In this document: positions 19,020-30,380 of the stretch, piece by piece
Layout of the letters: each line of letters starts with the position of its first letter
How positions within the stretch are numbered: position 1 is the first letter of the stretch
Made by a program: the position numbers and the translations under genes
The notes under the pieces: generated by a model
What the model saw: the letters and a program-made list of their open reading frames with translations, nothing else
Databases searched by the model: none
What the model was told of the DNA's origin: nothing
Assembly: GCA_903918045.1 (NCBI GenBank)
Contig: CAIXCY010000240.1
Coordinates: 1 to 64,000, forward strand
DNA from: an uncultured Bacteroidia bacterium
GTDB lineage: Bacteria; Bacteroidota; Bacteroidia; Bacteroidales; Prolixibacteraceae
Direction: 5' to 3'
Length of the DNA: 64,000 nt

Positions 19020-19480
19020 TGAACTTGAAATTTTCAATCATTATATTGTGTTTCTTCATATCTGGACTGTTTGATTCATGTCGAAGGGTGGAAAGAGACC
19101 AACTCACTAATCAACAGGTTATAATTCAGGCAGGATTTGTTTGTGGTTGGGGATCAGCCACCGATTCACTTATAATAACCAAAACCGAAATCCGGTATGC
19201 CTATTATGTTCCCCGGCTATCCTCAAAACCTCAAATTCAGAAGAAGAGGGGTGTACCGGAAATTGAATGGACACAAATACGCAATTCCATTAATGCTGAT
19301 GAGTTTATTAAGCTCAATTACAACTCCTGTAATGTCTGTTTCGATGGTTGCGATGAATGGATCTCAGTTTTGAATGATCTCAGTTTTCATAAAATAACCT
19401 ACCACAAAGGGCTTAAAATTGATACGATCAGCCAGCTTCAGCTTAAATTAGCGGCATTAAGAGCAGAGTTCAACCCATAA
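19020..19480 (+). CDS. Hypothetical lipoprotein
   Basis: LKFSIIILCFFISGLFDSCRRVER lipobox-like N-terminus; start uncertain (ORF track opens at 18917, overlapping the DUF3795 remnant). Confidence 0.5.
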
Positions 19481-19529
19481 CAAACGATTTAATTTCATAG
19501 GTTATTCAATATAATTCTAAAAAAAATAC

Positions 19530-19988
19530 TTGAAAAATTTAAAAATCATTTCAGAAGGGAAAAATTATTCGGCTCTGGATATTGGAAACCTGGATCAACT
19601 ATCCGGATATTCCCATATAATCCCCCGTGCAAACCTCGAAATAAAAGGGAAAACCTTTATTGGTGAGGTCCTGAAAACCACCGGTGCCGAAATTTCTTTC
19701 CAGGTTCTTCTTCCCGGCGAGTCAATGCCTTTTATTCACAGGCACAGGGAGCATGAGGAAATTTATATATTTATTAAGGGTGAAGGGCAATTTCAGATTG
19801 ATGACACATTGATTCCCGTTAAGGAGGGATCTGTTATCCGGATTGCTCCCGACGGTGCACGGATATGGAAAAATAACTCGCTCATCCCTCTGGTATTTAT
19901 AGTCATACAGGTCCAGTCGGGGTCATTGAAAAACCATTTTACAGCTGACGGATTTATCGTCAAAGGTGAAACCCTCCAGGATAAGTAA
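19530..19988 (+). CDS. Cupin domain protein
   Basis: 152 aa; MPFIHRHREHEEIYIFIKGEGQFQIDDTLIPVKEGSVIRIAPDGAR cupin motifs; TTG start in track. Confidence 0.85.
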   Translation: MKNLKIISEGKNYSALDIGNLDQLSGYSHIIPRANLEIKGKTFIGEVLKTTGAEISFQVLLPGESMPFIHRHREHEEIYIFIKGEGQFQIDDTLIPVKEGSVIRIAPDGARIWKNNSLIPLVFIVIQVQSGSLKNHFTADGFIVKGETLQDK

Positions 19989-20008
19989 TTTCAATTCAGG
20001 AAGAAACT

Positions 20009-21451
20009 CTAATTTTTGTCCGAAACCGGAATATCCGCAAGATATAATTCACTTAAAATTGCTTCGATGGTATGACCCATTGTCAGTTGCGTACCTTCAA
20101 AATTATTGGTCATCACTGCAAAAATAACTTTTTTATCTTTTCTGTTGGTAAAGATTCCCGCGAGACTGCGGACACGTGTCATCGACCCTGTTTTTGCCTG
20201 CAGGTTATTCTCAAGTTTCGTACCCTTAAAAGCAAACTGCAGGGTGCCCTTCCTCCCGGCCAAAGGAAGCGATTTGAAAAAATTATCGCGATTCGGACTC
20301 AGATACATAAAACGGATCACCTCCGCGAGCGTGCGTGAACAAACTCCATTTGAACGCGACAAACCGCTTCCGTCAGTCGGATAAAACCCCTCAATAAAGA
20401 TCTTTTTCTCATTCCAGAAATCTTTTACTGCTTCAAGGCTTTCCGTCAAAGTCGCTGGACCCTTTACTTTACGGCCAATCTCTCTTAAAAGATGTTCGGC
20501 AAAAAGATTGATACTCTCATGATTCAGCGGAATGATCAGCTCATTGAGCGGTGGTGAGGGTTTATCTGTCAGAAGTTCAAAACCTCCCGGATTTAATTTA
20601 TTTACCACAATCACCTTTCCGGTCATTTTCAATCCGACAGATTCCAGCACTTTTTTAAATTCGGCGGCGCAAACCCAGGCAGGATCCGGCATTGCTCCCT
20701 TAACTACAAAATCTGTCCGCCCCTTCGGTATTGACCCTTCAATAACCTGAGAATTGGAACCCGGAGCTCCGTATATTATGGTGAGATCATGGTTTATTTC
20801 TGAACAAACGACCCGATTAACCAATTTAAGGCTGTCGATATCCGGAGAAAAGTAATTAATTATCGTTGGCTGTCCCGACGATTCTGAAGATTTTAAATGA
20901 ATACTATAACAGTTATCCGAATAGGTAAGAGCAGAGACCCCGGCGCCATAGTAATTTCCAATATCCTCCCACAACCATCCTCCGGGCACTGGCTGACCGG
21001 ATAATTGGGCAAGATCCACAACCAGATTCCCTTCGATTACTTTCACCCCCCTTTTCAGGATAACTTTAGCCCAGGCCTCAAATGTTCCCTGGTAATGTTC
21101 TGCAAAATATTCGGAGTAAAATGCAGGGTCACATCCCCCCTTTAGGATCAGATCACCTTTTAGAATCCCAGTTTCTGAATTGATCTTGCCTGTGAATCCG
21201 ATCTGCGTATGAAACCGAAAATCAGGCCCAAGAATCTCAAGCGCAGTTGCAGTAGTTATGAGCTTCATCACCGAAGCAGGAACGAGGCTGACCTGCGGTG
21301 TGGAGTATAAGAGGTTCCCGGTTTCAGCATCTATTGCATAGACCGAATAGCCGGCATTTAATAGTGGCCCCCTCTTAAAAAGAGAATCCATTTGGCCAAA
21401 TACGGATTGAATAAAAACAAATCCGAGGATTAACAGGAAAAATCGTTTCAT
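20009..21451 (-). CDS. dacB: D-alanyl-D-alanine carboxypeptidase/endopeptidase (PBP4 family)
   Basis: 480 aa; PASVMKLITTATALEILGPDFRF (SxxK), YSDNC (SxN), LQAKTGSMTRVRSLAG (KTG). Confidence 0.93.
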   Translation of the reverse strand: MKRFFLLILGFVFIQSVFGQMDSLFKRGPLLNAGYSVYAIDAETGNLLYSTPQVSLVPASVMKLITTATALEILGPDFRFHTQIGFTGKINSETGILKGDLILKGGCDPAFYSEYFAEHYQGTFEAWAKVILKRGVKVIEGNLVVDLAQLSGQPVPGGWLWEDIGNYYGAGVSALTYSDNCYSIHLKSSESSGQPTIINYFSPDIDSLKLVNRVVCSEINHDLTIIYGAPGSNSQVIEGSIPKGRTDFVVKGAMPDPAWVCAAEFKKVLESVGLKMTGKVIVVNKLNPGGFELLTDKPSPPLNELIIPLNHESINLFAEHLLREIGRKVKGPATLTESLEAVKDFWNEKKIFIEGFYPTDGSGLSRSNGVCSRTLAEVIRFMYLSPNRDNFFKSLPLAGRKGTLQFAFKGTKLENNLQAKTGSMTRVRSLAGIFTNRKDKKVIFAVMTNNFEGTQLTMGHTIEAILSELYLADIPVSDKN

Positions 21452-21712
21452 ATAAAGCTCTTAAATCAATTATAAATTAAGATTCGGGATATTTTAAACT
21501 ATTCGGAGCCAAAACACCACCACCTTCCGGATACTGATCACTTATGGTATATTTCCTCTTGCAAAATACCATAAATCCCGAATTTATCAGGAAAATCGTA
21601 TCGCCAAATCAGGAAGTATTCAAATTTCAATATAAATGATCTTTAAATCCGCTGTTTGAATAGGGGTCAATTCACGGGTAACTGTCTATTGAGTATAAAT
21701 TCACACCTTAAA

Positions 21713-23029
21713 ATGGAAGCCATGAAAACACAAAACTTTCAATCGATAAAAAGAGCACTCACCTTATCCGTATTAATCCTGATTTTTATGGGATGCTACC
21801 AAGCAGTGCTGGCCCTTCCTGGTTTGCCAAAGTCGAATCAGCCGGACACATTAACCTACATTCAATTTAAGGGATCAGTGGTTGATCAGGAAACAAGAAA
21901 CCCCCTTGCCTTCGCCTCTTTGTCACTCGACGGGACCAATATATCTACAATCACCAATACCGAGGGTGAATTTTCAATAAAAGTTCCCAAAAACATGAAG
22001 GAAGGCAAAATTACAATCTCATTTCTTGGGTACAAAGAAAAAAGTGTGAATCTTGCATTTTTTAAACCTGAGAAGACCCGGATAGAGCTTGAGATGTTGG
22101 TTGTTGCCTTAAATGAAGTCCAGGTATTTCCCAAAGACCCCGAGCTGCTAATCCGCGCGGTAATGAATAAGCGGGGGGAGAATTATTTCAGTGATCCTAC
22201 CTCAATGACCGCATTCTACCGTGAGACAATCAAAAAAAGAAGGACCTATGTCTCACTATCAGAGGCTGTTGTTGAAATTTTCAAACAACCATATACGTCA
22301 AATAAAATTGACATTGCGCAGCTTTATAAAGCAAGGAAGAGCACCGATTATACCAAACTCGATACGTTAACCTTTAAGCTTCAGGGAGGACCTTATAACA
22401 CCCTATTCCTGGATATCATGAAGAATCCGGAGATGATATTCACTGAAGATATGCTGGGCAATTACGAATTCAAACTGGAGAACATTACCAAAATCAATGA
22501 CCGGCTTATTTATATTCTTGAATTTAAACAACGTCCATTTGTGACTGAACCGCTCTATTTCGGGAGACTGTATATAGACACCGAAAGCCTCGCAATTACA
22601 AGCGCAACCTTCAACCTGAATGTATCCAATAAAGTCCTGAGTTCCGAGATGTTTATCAAAAAGAAACCGGTCAGTGCTAAAGTTTACCCGACAATGGCCG
22701 CCTACCGTATCGATTATCGCGAAAAAAATGGCAAATGGTACTATAGCTATTCAAGAGGTCAGATTATTTTCAAGATTGAATGGAAAAAACGACTATTTAA
22801 CACGATATACGAATCAACCATCGAAATGGCCGTCACCGATTGGGAGAAAACCACTGAAAAACCTGTGAAATTTAGCGAACGAATGAAACCTAACATCGTG
22901 ATGACCGATGAGATATCCGGATTTTCTGACCGGGAATTCTGGGGCGAATATAATGTCATAGAACCCGAGAAACCAATTGAATCAGCTATAAAAAAGATCC
23001 AAAAAAGACTTGAAAAGGAGAAGCAATAA
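21713..23029 (+). CDS. Carboxypeptidase-like regulatory domain protein (CarboxypepD_reg-like)
   Basis: FKGSVVDQETRNPLAFASLSLDGTNISTITNTEGEFSIKVP; start moved to internal Met at 21713. Confidence 0.8.
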   Translation: MEAMKTQNFQSIKRALTLSVLILIFMGCYQAVLALPGLPKSNQPDTLTYIQFKGSVVDQETRNPLAFASLSLDGTNISTITNTEGEFSIKVPKNMKEGKITISFLGYKEKSVNLAFFKPEKTRIELEMLVVALNEVQVFPKDPELLIRAVMNKRGENYFSDPTSMTAFYRETIKKRRTYVSLSEAVVEIFKQPYTSNKIDIAQLYKARKSTDYTKLDTLTFKLQGGPYNTLFLDIMKNPEMIFTEDMLGNYEFKLENITKINDRLIYILEFKQRPFVTEPLYFGRLYIDTESLAITSATFNLNVSNKVLSSEMFIKKKPVSAKVYPTMAAYRIDYREKNGKWYYSYSRGQIIFKIEWKKRLFNTIYESTIEMAVTDWEKTTEKPVKFSERMKPNIVMTDEISGFSDREFWGEYNVIEPEKPIESAIKKIQKRLEKEKQ

Positions 23030-23165
23030 ATTTAACCTCTTGTTAACAGTAGCCCGCTTATTTTATTTCAATTCAAAGGATGAATGATTATCTTTGTCGG
23101 GTTTAAAGTATATGCATCAGTATCATGTAAATCACTGTCAGCCTGACAGCAATATTATTGTTTAA

Positions 23166-24488
<1,323 letters not shown>

Positions 24489-24509
24489 TTTATTTCAGCT
24501 ATATATTAA

Positions 24510-24545
24510 GAGAGGCGCTCAATTGGGCGCCTCTCCTATTTTATA
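24510..24545 (+). terminator. Rho-independent terminator after eno
   Basis: GAGAGGCGC-TCAATTGG-GCGCCTCTC then CTATTTTAT; may also serve the convergent que operon. Confidence 0.7.
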
Positions 24546-24598
24546 ACAGAAATGAAAAAATTTAAAATGCAAGAATTAAGGTGTATTTAGAATAATAA

Positions 24599-25069
24599 CT
24601 AGCGGTTATCAATCTTCTCGGGAGAAAGGTCATGGTTCAATAACCGATACTCAGCCATGGCTTCAAACTTTGTTCCCGGTTTGCCATAATTGCAATAGGG
24701 ATCAATACTGATTCCACCACGCGGGGTGAATTTACCCCATACCTCGATATACCTGGGTTCCATTAGTTTAATAAGGTCCTTCATGATCAGATTCACACAA
24801 TCCTCATGAAATCCACCGTGATTCCGGAAACTAAACAGGTAAAGCTTCAGACTCTTGCTTTCAACCATCTTAACATCAGGAATATAGCTGATATAAATGG
24901 CTGCAAAGTCAGGTTGACCAGTGATGGGGCATAATGACGTAAATTCGGGACAGTTAAATTTTACGCGATAGTCGTTACTCTGGTGACGGTTCTCAAAAGT
25001 TTCCAGAATAGCGGGATTATAGCTGAATTCATATTCTGAGGACTTCCCCAGACTCTTTAAGTCATCCAT
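24599..25069 (-). CDS. queF: NADPH-dependent 7-cyano-7-deazaguanine reductase
   Basis: 156 aa; [28 protein letters not shown] (catalytic Cys) and [11 protein letters not shown]. Confidence 0.95.
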   Translation of the reverse strand: MDDLKSLGKSSEYEFSYNPAILETFENRHQSNDYRVKFNCPEFTSLCPITGQPDFAAIYISYIPDVKMVESKSLKLYLFSFRNHGGFHEDCVNLIMKDLIKLMEPRYIEVWGKFTPRGGISIDPYCNYGKPGTKFEAMAEYRLLNHDLSPEKIDNR

Positions 25070-25718
25070 TATTTTTTGATTTTAAATAGTTAATCAACCC
25101 CCTGTTTCTAAGCTTGCACGACGGGCATACCCCACACCCTGCACCGGGGATGCCATGATAACAGGTTATGGTCTGATCCCGAACAATTTCGAATGCCCCG
25201 AGTTCATCGGCCATCTTCCAGATCTCCGATTTATCGAGCCACATCAGCGGGGTGTGAATCGTGTATTCAAAATCCATCGAAAGATTCAGCGTCTGATTCA
25301 ATGAAAGGATAAACTCATTTCGGCAGTCCGGGTAGCCGCTGTAATCAGCCTGACCAACTCCGGTGATGATGTTGTTGATTCCATTGGCTTTTGCGAAAAT
25401 AGCGGCATAGGTCAGAAAAAGCATATTCCGGCCTTCGACCAAAGTATTCGGTGGTCGATGATCGGGCTGATCGGTCTCCACCTCCATCTGAGAATCAGTT
25501 AACGAATTATGAGAGACTGCACTTAACAGATCAATACTAAAAACATTGAGAGGGACACCAGCCTGGTCAGCAATTTGTTTTGCGGCAGTAAGTTCGGAAA
25601 CATGTCGCTGCCCGTAGTTAAATGCGATTGCCACAACAGTATTAAAATTCTTTTTTGCCCAGAATAGACAGGTGGTTGAATCCTGTCCCCCTGAATAAAC
25701 GACTAATGCTTTCGACAT
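25062..25718 (-). CDS. queC: 7-cyano-7-deazaguanine synthase
   Basis: 218 aa; [18 protein letters not shown]-loop and [13 protein letters not shown] zinc motif. Confidence 0.97.
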   Translation of the reverse strand: MSKALVVYSGGQDSTTCLFWAKKNFNTVVAIAFNYGQRHVSELTAAKQIADQAGVPLNVFSIDLLSAVSHNSLTDSQMEVETDQPDHRPPNTLVEGRNMLFLTYAAIFAKANGINNIITGVGQADYSGYPDCRNEFILSLNQTLNLSMDFEYTIHTPLMWLDKSEIWKMADELGAFEIVRDQTITCYHGIPGAGCGVCPSCKLRNRGLINYLKSKNNG

Positions 25719-25723
25719 CGATC

Positions 25724-26404
25724 CTAGATTTGGTTGATTAAAAACGGATTATAGGAGATTGATTCATCAAAGGAGTCCACACCTTCAACCTTCTTAACCC
25801 ACTTAACTACGATAATTGTAAAAGGTAAAACCAAAATTTCGTATACCGTTTTTAAACACGCCTGGGTGAGGATCATTCCAATCAAAATATTCAGAGGAAG
25901 GTTACCCGCAAATGCGATTGTAATAAAAATCAGGGAGTCAGCCGTTTCTCCTACCAGGGTAGACAGGATTGCGCGAACCGAAAAATCTTTCCCTTTCATC
26001 ATGATTTTCACCTTACTCATGACGAAAGCATTCAGGAATGAGCCTACAAGATATGCCATCAGACTTGCCAGGATAATGCGCGGCGTACTCCCTAAGATAG
26101 TGGAAAAAGCATTCTGATTCTGCCAGAATGGGGCGGCAGGCACAACAATCGAGAGCGAAAAAAAGAGGACTGCCAGAATGTTAACAGCAAATCCCGACCA
26201 GATTATTAATCGCGCTTTACGGTATCCCCAAACCTCAACGATAACATCATTTATAATATAGGCAATGGGGAAAATCAGCACTCCTGCCGGGGCTGCCCAG
26301 GGGCCAATAAGGATGATTTTAGTAGCTAAAATATTAGCTATCAACAAACAAATTGCAAACAGGATGCCTGCAAACATAAACAATACAGAAACGCTCTTAT
26401 TCAT
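25724..26404 (-). CDS. Queuosine precursor transporter (YhhQ/QPTR family)
   Basis: 226 aa, multiple TM; VLIFPIAYIINDVIVEVWGYRKARLIIWSGF typical of YhhQ; operonic with queC-queF. Confidence 0.93.
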   Translation of the reverse strand: MNKSVSVLFMFAGILFAICLLIANILATKIILIGPWAAPAGVLIFPIAYIINDVIVEVWGYRKARLIIWSGFAVNILAVLFFSLSIVVPAAPFWQNQNAFSTILGSTPRIILASLMAYLVGSFLNAFVMSKVKIMMKGKDFSVRAILSTLVGETADSLIFITIAFAGNLPLNILIGMILTQACLKTVYEILVLPFTIIVVKWVKKVEGVDSFDESISYNPFLINQI

Positions 26405-26408
26405 TTAA

Positions 26409-26438
26409 CTTGTTTTTTACGTGGTGTTCAAGCACACG
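26409..26438 (-). ncRNA. Candidate preQ1-I riboswitch aptamer upstream of que operon
   Basis: Minus strand CGTG-TG-CTTG-AACAC-CACG-TAAAAAA-CAAG: H-type pseudoknot with P1 CGUG/CACG, P2 CUUG/CAAG, A-rich L3, ACACC in L2; ends 4 nt before ATG of the transporter. Confidence 0.7.
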
Positions 26439-26461
26439 GAGTTTAACCTCAATTATTTCGG

Positions 26462-26490
26462 CAAAGGTAATAACAAATCGTATAAATCAA
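26462..26490 (-). promoter_or_regulatory. Bacteroidetes-type promoter for que operon
   Basis: Minus strand TTG (26490-26488), 18 nt spacer, TACCTTTG (26469-26462). Confidence 0.6.
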
Positions 26491-26586
26491 TAATCAGTTT
26501 AAATAACGATGTTCAGCCATTTTTCCTTTACTTTTGGGAAGAAGAGAAAATAAAGAAATAAGTAGAAATTAATAGCAACTTAAGGG

Positions 26587-27717
26587 ATGGATCAGAATAT
26601 TTCAGAATTAATTGCTGTCTCAAGACAGTATGGAGCGGATAAAAGTTTTGTGATTGCGGGTGGAGGAAACACATCGTTTAAGGATGATAAATCTATTTGG
26701 ATTAAGGCTAGCGGAGCTGCGCTGGAGACCATTGATGAAAATGGATTTGTCTGCCTCTCGCGTGAAAAGCTTAAAATTGTCTCATCAAAAACCTATAGTC
26801 AGGATTCAGCACAACGTGAAGCGGAGGTAAAGGCAGATCTGGCTGCGGCTATTGAATCTACAGGGAATAACCGCCCTTCCGTCGAAACATCAATGCACGA
26901 GATAATCGATTATCCCTATGTTGTGCATACCCATCCAACACTTGTCAATGCGCTGATGTGCTCAAATAATGCCAGACCGGATTGTCTGGGAATATTTGGA
27001 GACCAGGCTTTGTTCATCCCTTATACCGATCCTGGCTATATCCTGTTCAAGAAAGTTGAAACAGAAATTGCCCGTTATACCTCTAAATTTGGGAAAGCGC
27101 CTCAACTCATTTTTCTTGAAAACCACGGTATCTTTGTTGCCGCCAATACTGTCGCAGAGATTGACGAAATTTACGCCGCTGTAATGGATAAGATTTATCA
27201 GAAAATCGGCGAACCCCTACTTTCTGATAAACCTAAACCGTTTAGTTCGTCGGTAATCGAAAATATTGAGCGGCTAAATAGCGGCTTTCAAAATTTCACA
27301 GCCATAGGAAGTGAGAGCGAACTAATCCATTACTTTTCGAAAAATTCGAGCAGTTTTTTAAAGGCTGATACCGCATTTACCCCCGATGATATCGTCTATT
27401 GCAAGGCATATTATTTGTTTATTCCCTCCATTGCAAATGATCAGGATCAAATCGAAACGGCCAAAACACTTATTGCAGCGTATCTGAATATTTATGGTTA
27501 CCTTCCCAAAGTATTGGTACTTGAAGGTCAAGGGGTAATTGCCGTTGAGGAGAATATCAAATCGGCTTTAAACGTACTTGAAGTTTATACCAATATCCTT
27601 AAAATAAGTTTTCTGTCAGAAAACTTCGGGGGTCCGAAATTTATGAATAAGGGACAGATAGAATTTATAGACAACTGGGAGGTTGAGAATTACCGCCGTA
27701 AAATGGCAAAATCTTAA
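26587..27717 (+). CDS. Class II aldolase/adducin-like protein (RhaE-like aldolase portion)
   Basis: 376 aa; GGGNTSFKDDKSIWIKASGAALE, VVHTHPTLVNALMCS, FLENHGIFVAANT. Confidence 0.85.
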   Translation: MDQNISELIAVSRQYGADKSFVIAGGGNTSFKDDKSIWIKASGAALETIDENGFVCLSREKLKIVSSKTYSQDSAQREAEVKADLAAAIESTGNNRPSVETSMHEIIDYPYVVHTHPTLVNALMCSNNARPDCLGIFGDQALFIPYTDPGYILFKKVETEIARYTSKFGKAPQLIFLENHGIFVAANTVAEIDEIYAAVMDKIYQKIGEPLLSDKPKPFSSSVIENIERLNSGFQNFTAIGSESELIHYFSKNSSSFLKADTAFTPDDIVYCKAYYLFIPSIANDQDQIETAKTLIAAYLNIYGYLPKVLVLEGQGVIAVEENIKSALNVLEVYTNILKISFLSENFGGPKFMNKGQIEFIDNWEVENYRRKMAKS

Positions 27718-27730
27718 AAAATTAAATCGT

Positions 27731-29026
27731 ATGCACCTACTCGATATTGACCTTATGCATCCCCGTGATCAGATTGTACTGATCATCGGCAGGATTTACC
27801 GCAACGGCATGACAACGACATCCGGCGGGAATATTTCAATTATTGATGGTCAGAATGATATCTGGATCACCCCGTCAGGCATAGATAAAGGTTCGCTTGG
27901 GCCGGATGATATCAATTGCATCAAGGCTGACGGTACAATCCTTGGAAAACACAAACCCTCATCGGAGTTCCCCTTTCACAGGGCAATTTATAAGATTCGT
28001 CCCGATCTGAAGGCAATCATTCATGCCCATCCACCGGCGCTGGTCTCCTTCAGTATAGCACATGTAATACCGGATACCAATGTAATACCCCAGGCAAAGT
28101 ATGTTTGTGGCCCAATTGGTTATGCACCGTATGCAATTCCAGGAAGTGAAGAGCTGGGCGAGAAGATAGCCGCCGAATTTGCAAAGGATTTCAACGCTGT
28201 GATCATGGAGAACCATGGAACGGTGGTTGGAGGAACTGACATGAAGGATGTCTACCAACGGTTCGAAACCCTCGAATTTTGCGCAAAAACGATCATCAAT
28301 GCCAAAACAATCGGAAAGGTAAATTCACTCAGGGATGAGCAGATTGATGCGTTTGAAGCTCAAATTCCAAGGCTTCTTCCCGAAATGGAGCAGGTAACTC
28401 ACCCATCGGATGAGCGTGCCTGTCGCGAAGAGATTACCCGAATTGTCAGGAGGGCCTGTGACCAGGGGTTGATGATAAGCTCGTATGGCACCGTTTCTGT
28501 TCGCTGGCGTGAAGACGATTTCCTGATCACCCCCACCAATGTATTAAGATGGAATATTATGCTTGAGGATATCGTTCAGATCAAAAACGGCAAGCGTGAA
28601 CCGGGGAAGATTCCAAGCAGGGCAACCTGGCTTCATCAGGAGATCTACCGTCGAAACCCGCATATCAATTCAATCATCCTCACACAATCTCCATATCTAA
28701 TGGCATTTAGTGTTACGAGTCAAAAATTTGATGTGCGGACAATTCCCGAAAGCTGGATATTCCTTCAGGACGTCCCAAATGTACCTTTTGGCAGTCATTT
28801 CAAAGGCGTTGATACGATTCTAAATCTGATCGCCATGGATACCGCAGCTGTTATTGTTGAAAACGACTCCATAATAATCACAGGAGATAAACTGCTTCAA
28901 ACTTTTGACAGGCTTGAGGTTGCCGAATTCAGCGCCAAATCGCTCACCATGGGTGTTCCTATTGGTGAGTTGAAACCGATCGGAGATGAAGAGATTGAAG
29001 CGCTCAGGAAGAAATTTTTAAGTTAA
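27731..29026 (+). CDS. Class II aldolase/adducin-like protein with duplicated domain
   Basis: N-terminal domain GMTTTSGGNISI, AIIHAHPPALVSFS, VIMENHGTVVGG; C-terminal repeat of the fold with motif residues lost. Start set to Met at 27731. Confidence 0.85.
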   Translation: MHLLDIDLMHPRDQIVLIIGRIYRNGMTTTSGGNISIIDGQNDIWITPSGIDKGSLGPDDINCIKADGTILGKHKPSSEFPFHRAIYKIRPDLKAIIHAHPPALVSFSIAHVIPDTNVIPQAKYVCGPIGYAPYAIPGSEELGEKIAAEFAKDFNAVIMENHGTVVGGTDMKDVYQRFETLEFCAKTIINAKTIGKVNSLRDEQIDAFEAQIPRLLPEMEQVTHPSDERACREEITRIVRRACDQGLMISSYGTVSVRWREDDFLITPTNVLRWNIMLEDIVQIKNGKREPGKIPSRATWLHQEIYRRNPHINSIILTQSPYLMAFSVTSQKFDVRTIPESWIFLQDVPNVPFGSHFKGVDTILNLIAMDTAAVIVENDSIIITGDKLLQTFDRLEVAEFSAKSLTMGVPIGELKPIGDEEIEALRKKFLS

Positions 29027-29085
29027 TCCGGAGACTAAATCGTAGCTTTAGACCTTAAATCGAATAGTACTGTTAATCAAAATAG

Positions 29086-29151
29086 ACGTGCAAGGAACAC
29101 AAGGTTCGCTAAATTTTCAATAAAACTTTGCGAACTTTGCGTCCCTTGCGT
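29086..29151. repeat. Imperfect palindromic repeat, copy 1
   Basis: ACGTGCAAGGAACACAAGGTTCGCTAAA ... TTTGCGAACTTTGCGTCCCTTGCGT; related in sequence to the 36945-37004 element. Confidence 0.65.
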
Positions 29152-29172
29152 GATATTACCCGGTCTCTCAAT

Positions 29173-30201
29173 ATGATAAAACAACTTGCAAATACATTTT
29201 CAAAGGTCGGTCTGAACGCTTTTTTCTTTCTTATGATTGGTGCGATTTTTTTGGCATGGCTCTACCCGACAGTTGGAATTGCAGAGAGTGCTTTTCATCT
29301 TCCGGCAATTGCCGGGTTTGGCGTTTCGGTGATCTTCTTCTTTTATGGCGCTAAGTTAAGCCCCGAAAGTCTGCTTCACGGATTAAGTAAATGGCGCCTT
29401 CATTTGGTGGTTCAGCTCTCAACTTTTGTCCTTTTTCCATTAACCATCCTGGCTGCGCGATTAGTCTTTCCCAATTATTTCGCAACCAATCTCGGACTTG
29501 GAATTTTTTATCTCGCAGCTCTACCTTCAACCGTTTCCTCCTCTGTCGTTATGGTTTCCATAGCCAGGGGAAATATCGCGGCAGCAATATTTAATGCAAG
29601 CGTTTCGAGTATCCTTGGGATATTCATTACTCCGCTTCTGATGAGTGGCATTCTAGAAAAATCACAGCCCGATTTTGATATCACCCATACCATTTTGCTT
29701 CTTTGTTTACAGGTATTATTACCGGTCATACTTGGACTACTTCTTCACCGAAAACTAGGGCCGTGGGTATCAGTTTATAAAAATACGCTTAGGAATTTTG
29801 ATCAGCTGATTATCCTTCTCATCGTATACACCTCTTTTTGTGAGTCCTTTTCTGACAATCAATTTCAAAGTTTTTCAATCGCCGAGATATTTAAATTAGC
29901 TGTGATGATGTTAATTTTCTTCCTCGTAGTTTTCGCATTGATGAACCAGATTTCACTTTGGCTGGGATTCAAACGTGAGGAGCGTATTACCGTGATTTTC
30001 TGCGGTTCAAAGAAATCTTTGGTACAGGGCGCTGTCATGGGTAAGGTGTTATTTCCCGACCAGGCAGTCCTTGGTGTGGTTTTGCTTCCATTGATGCTTT
30101 ACCATGCCCTTCAGCTTATGGCCGGAAGTACTATTGCCAAGGCGATGGGAAAGATCAAAGATGAAGGGGAGAAAATGATGGAGAAAGAGAAAGTTGTGTG
30201 A
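29173..30201 (+). CDS. Bile acid:sodium symporter-like (SBF-like) transporter
   Basis: Multi-TM protein; ITVIFCGSKKSLVQGAVMGKVLFPDQAVLGVVLLPLMLYHALQL typical of SBF-like (YfeH-type) family; start set to Met at 29173. Confidence 0.85.
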   Translation: MIKQLANTFSKVGLNAFFFLMIGAIFLAWLYPTVGIAESAFHLPAIAGFGVSVIFFFYGAKLSPESLLHGLSKWRLHLVVQLSTFVLFPLTILAARLVFPNYFATNLGLGIFYLAALPSTVSSSVVMVSIARGNIAAAIFNASVSSILGIFITPLLMSGILEKSQPDFDITHTILLLCLQVLLPVILGLLLHRKLGPWVSVYKNTLRNFDQLIILLIVYTSFCESFSDNQFQSFSIAEIFKLAVMMLIFFLVVFALMNQISLWLGFKREERITVIFCGSKKSLVQGAVMGKVLFPDQAVLGVVLLPLMLYHALQLMAGSTIAKAMGKIKDEGEKMMEKEKVV

Positions 30202-30380
30202 TAAAAATGAAGAGGCGATGGGGTGATGAGGATTAAGGGCGAGGCCGACGACGACATCTGAAAATGAATATTAATGATCAAAACCTTAACTTTATAAAGA
30301 TTTGATGTTTTCATAATCGTTTAAAGCAATAATCTTGGTAATTTCGTAAATCAATTTAAATCAGATAAAATCAATAATTT

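Noticed and set aside
21543-21573. Inverted repeat TATGGTAT...ATACCATA between dacB and the CarboxypepD_reg gene
   Set aside because: Short AT-rich arms can occur by chance; no T-tract or known operator consensus.
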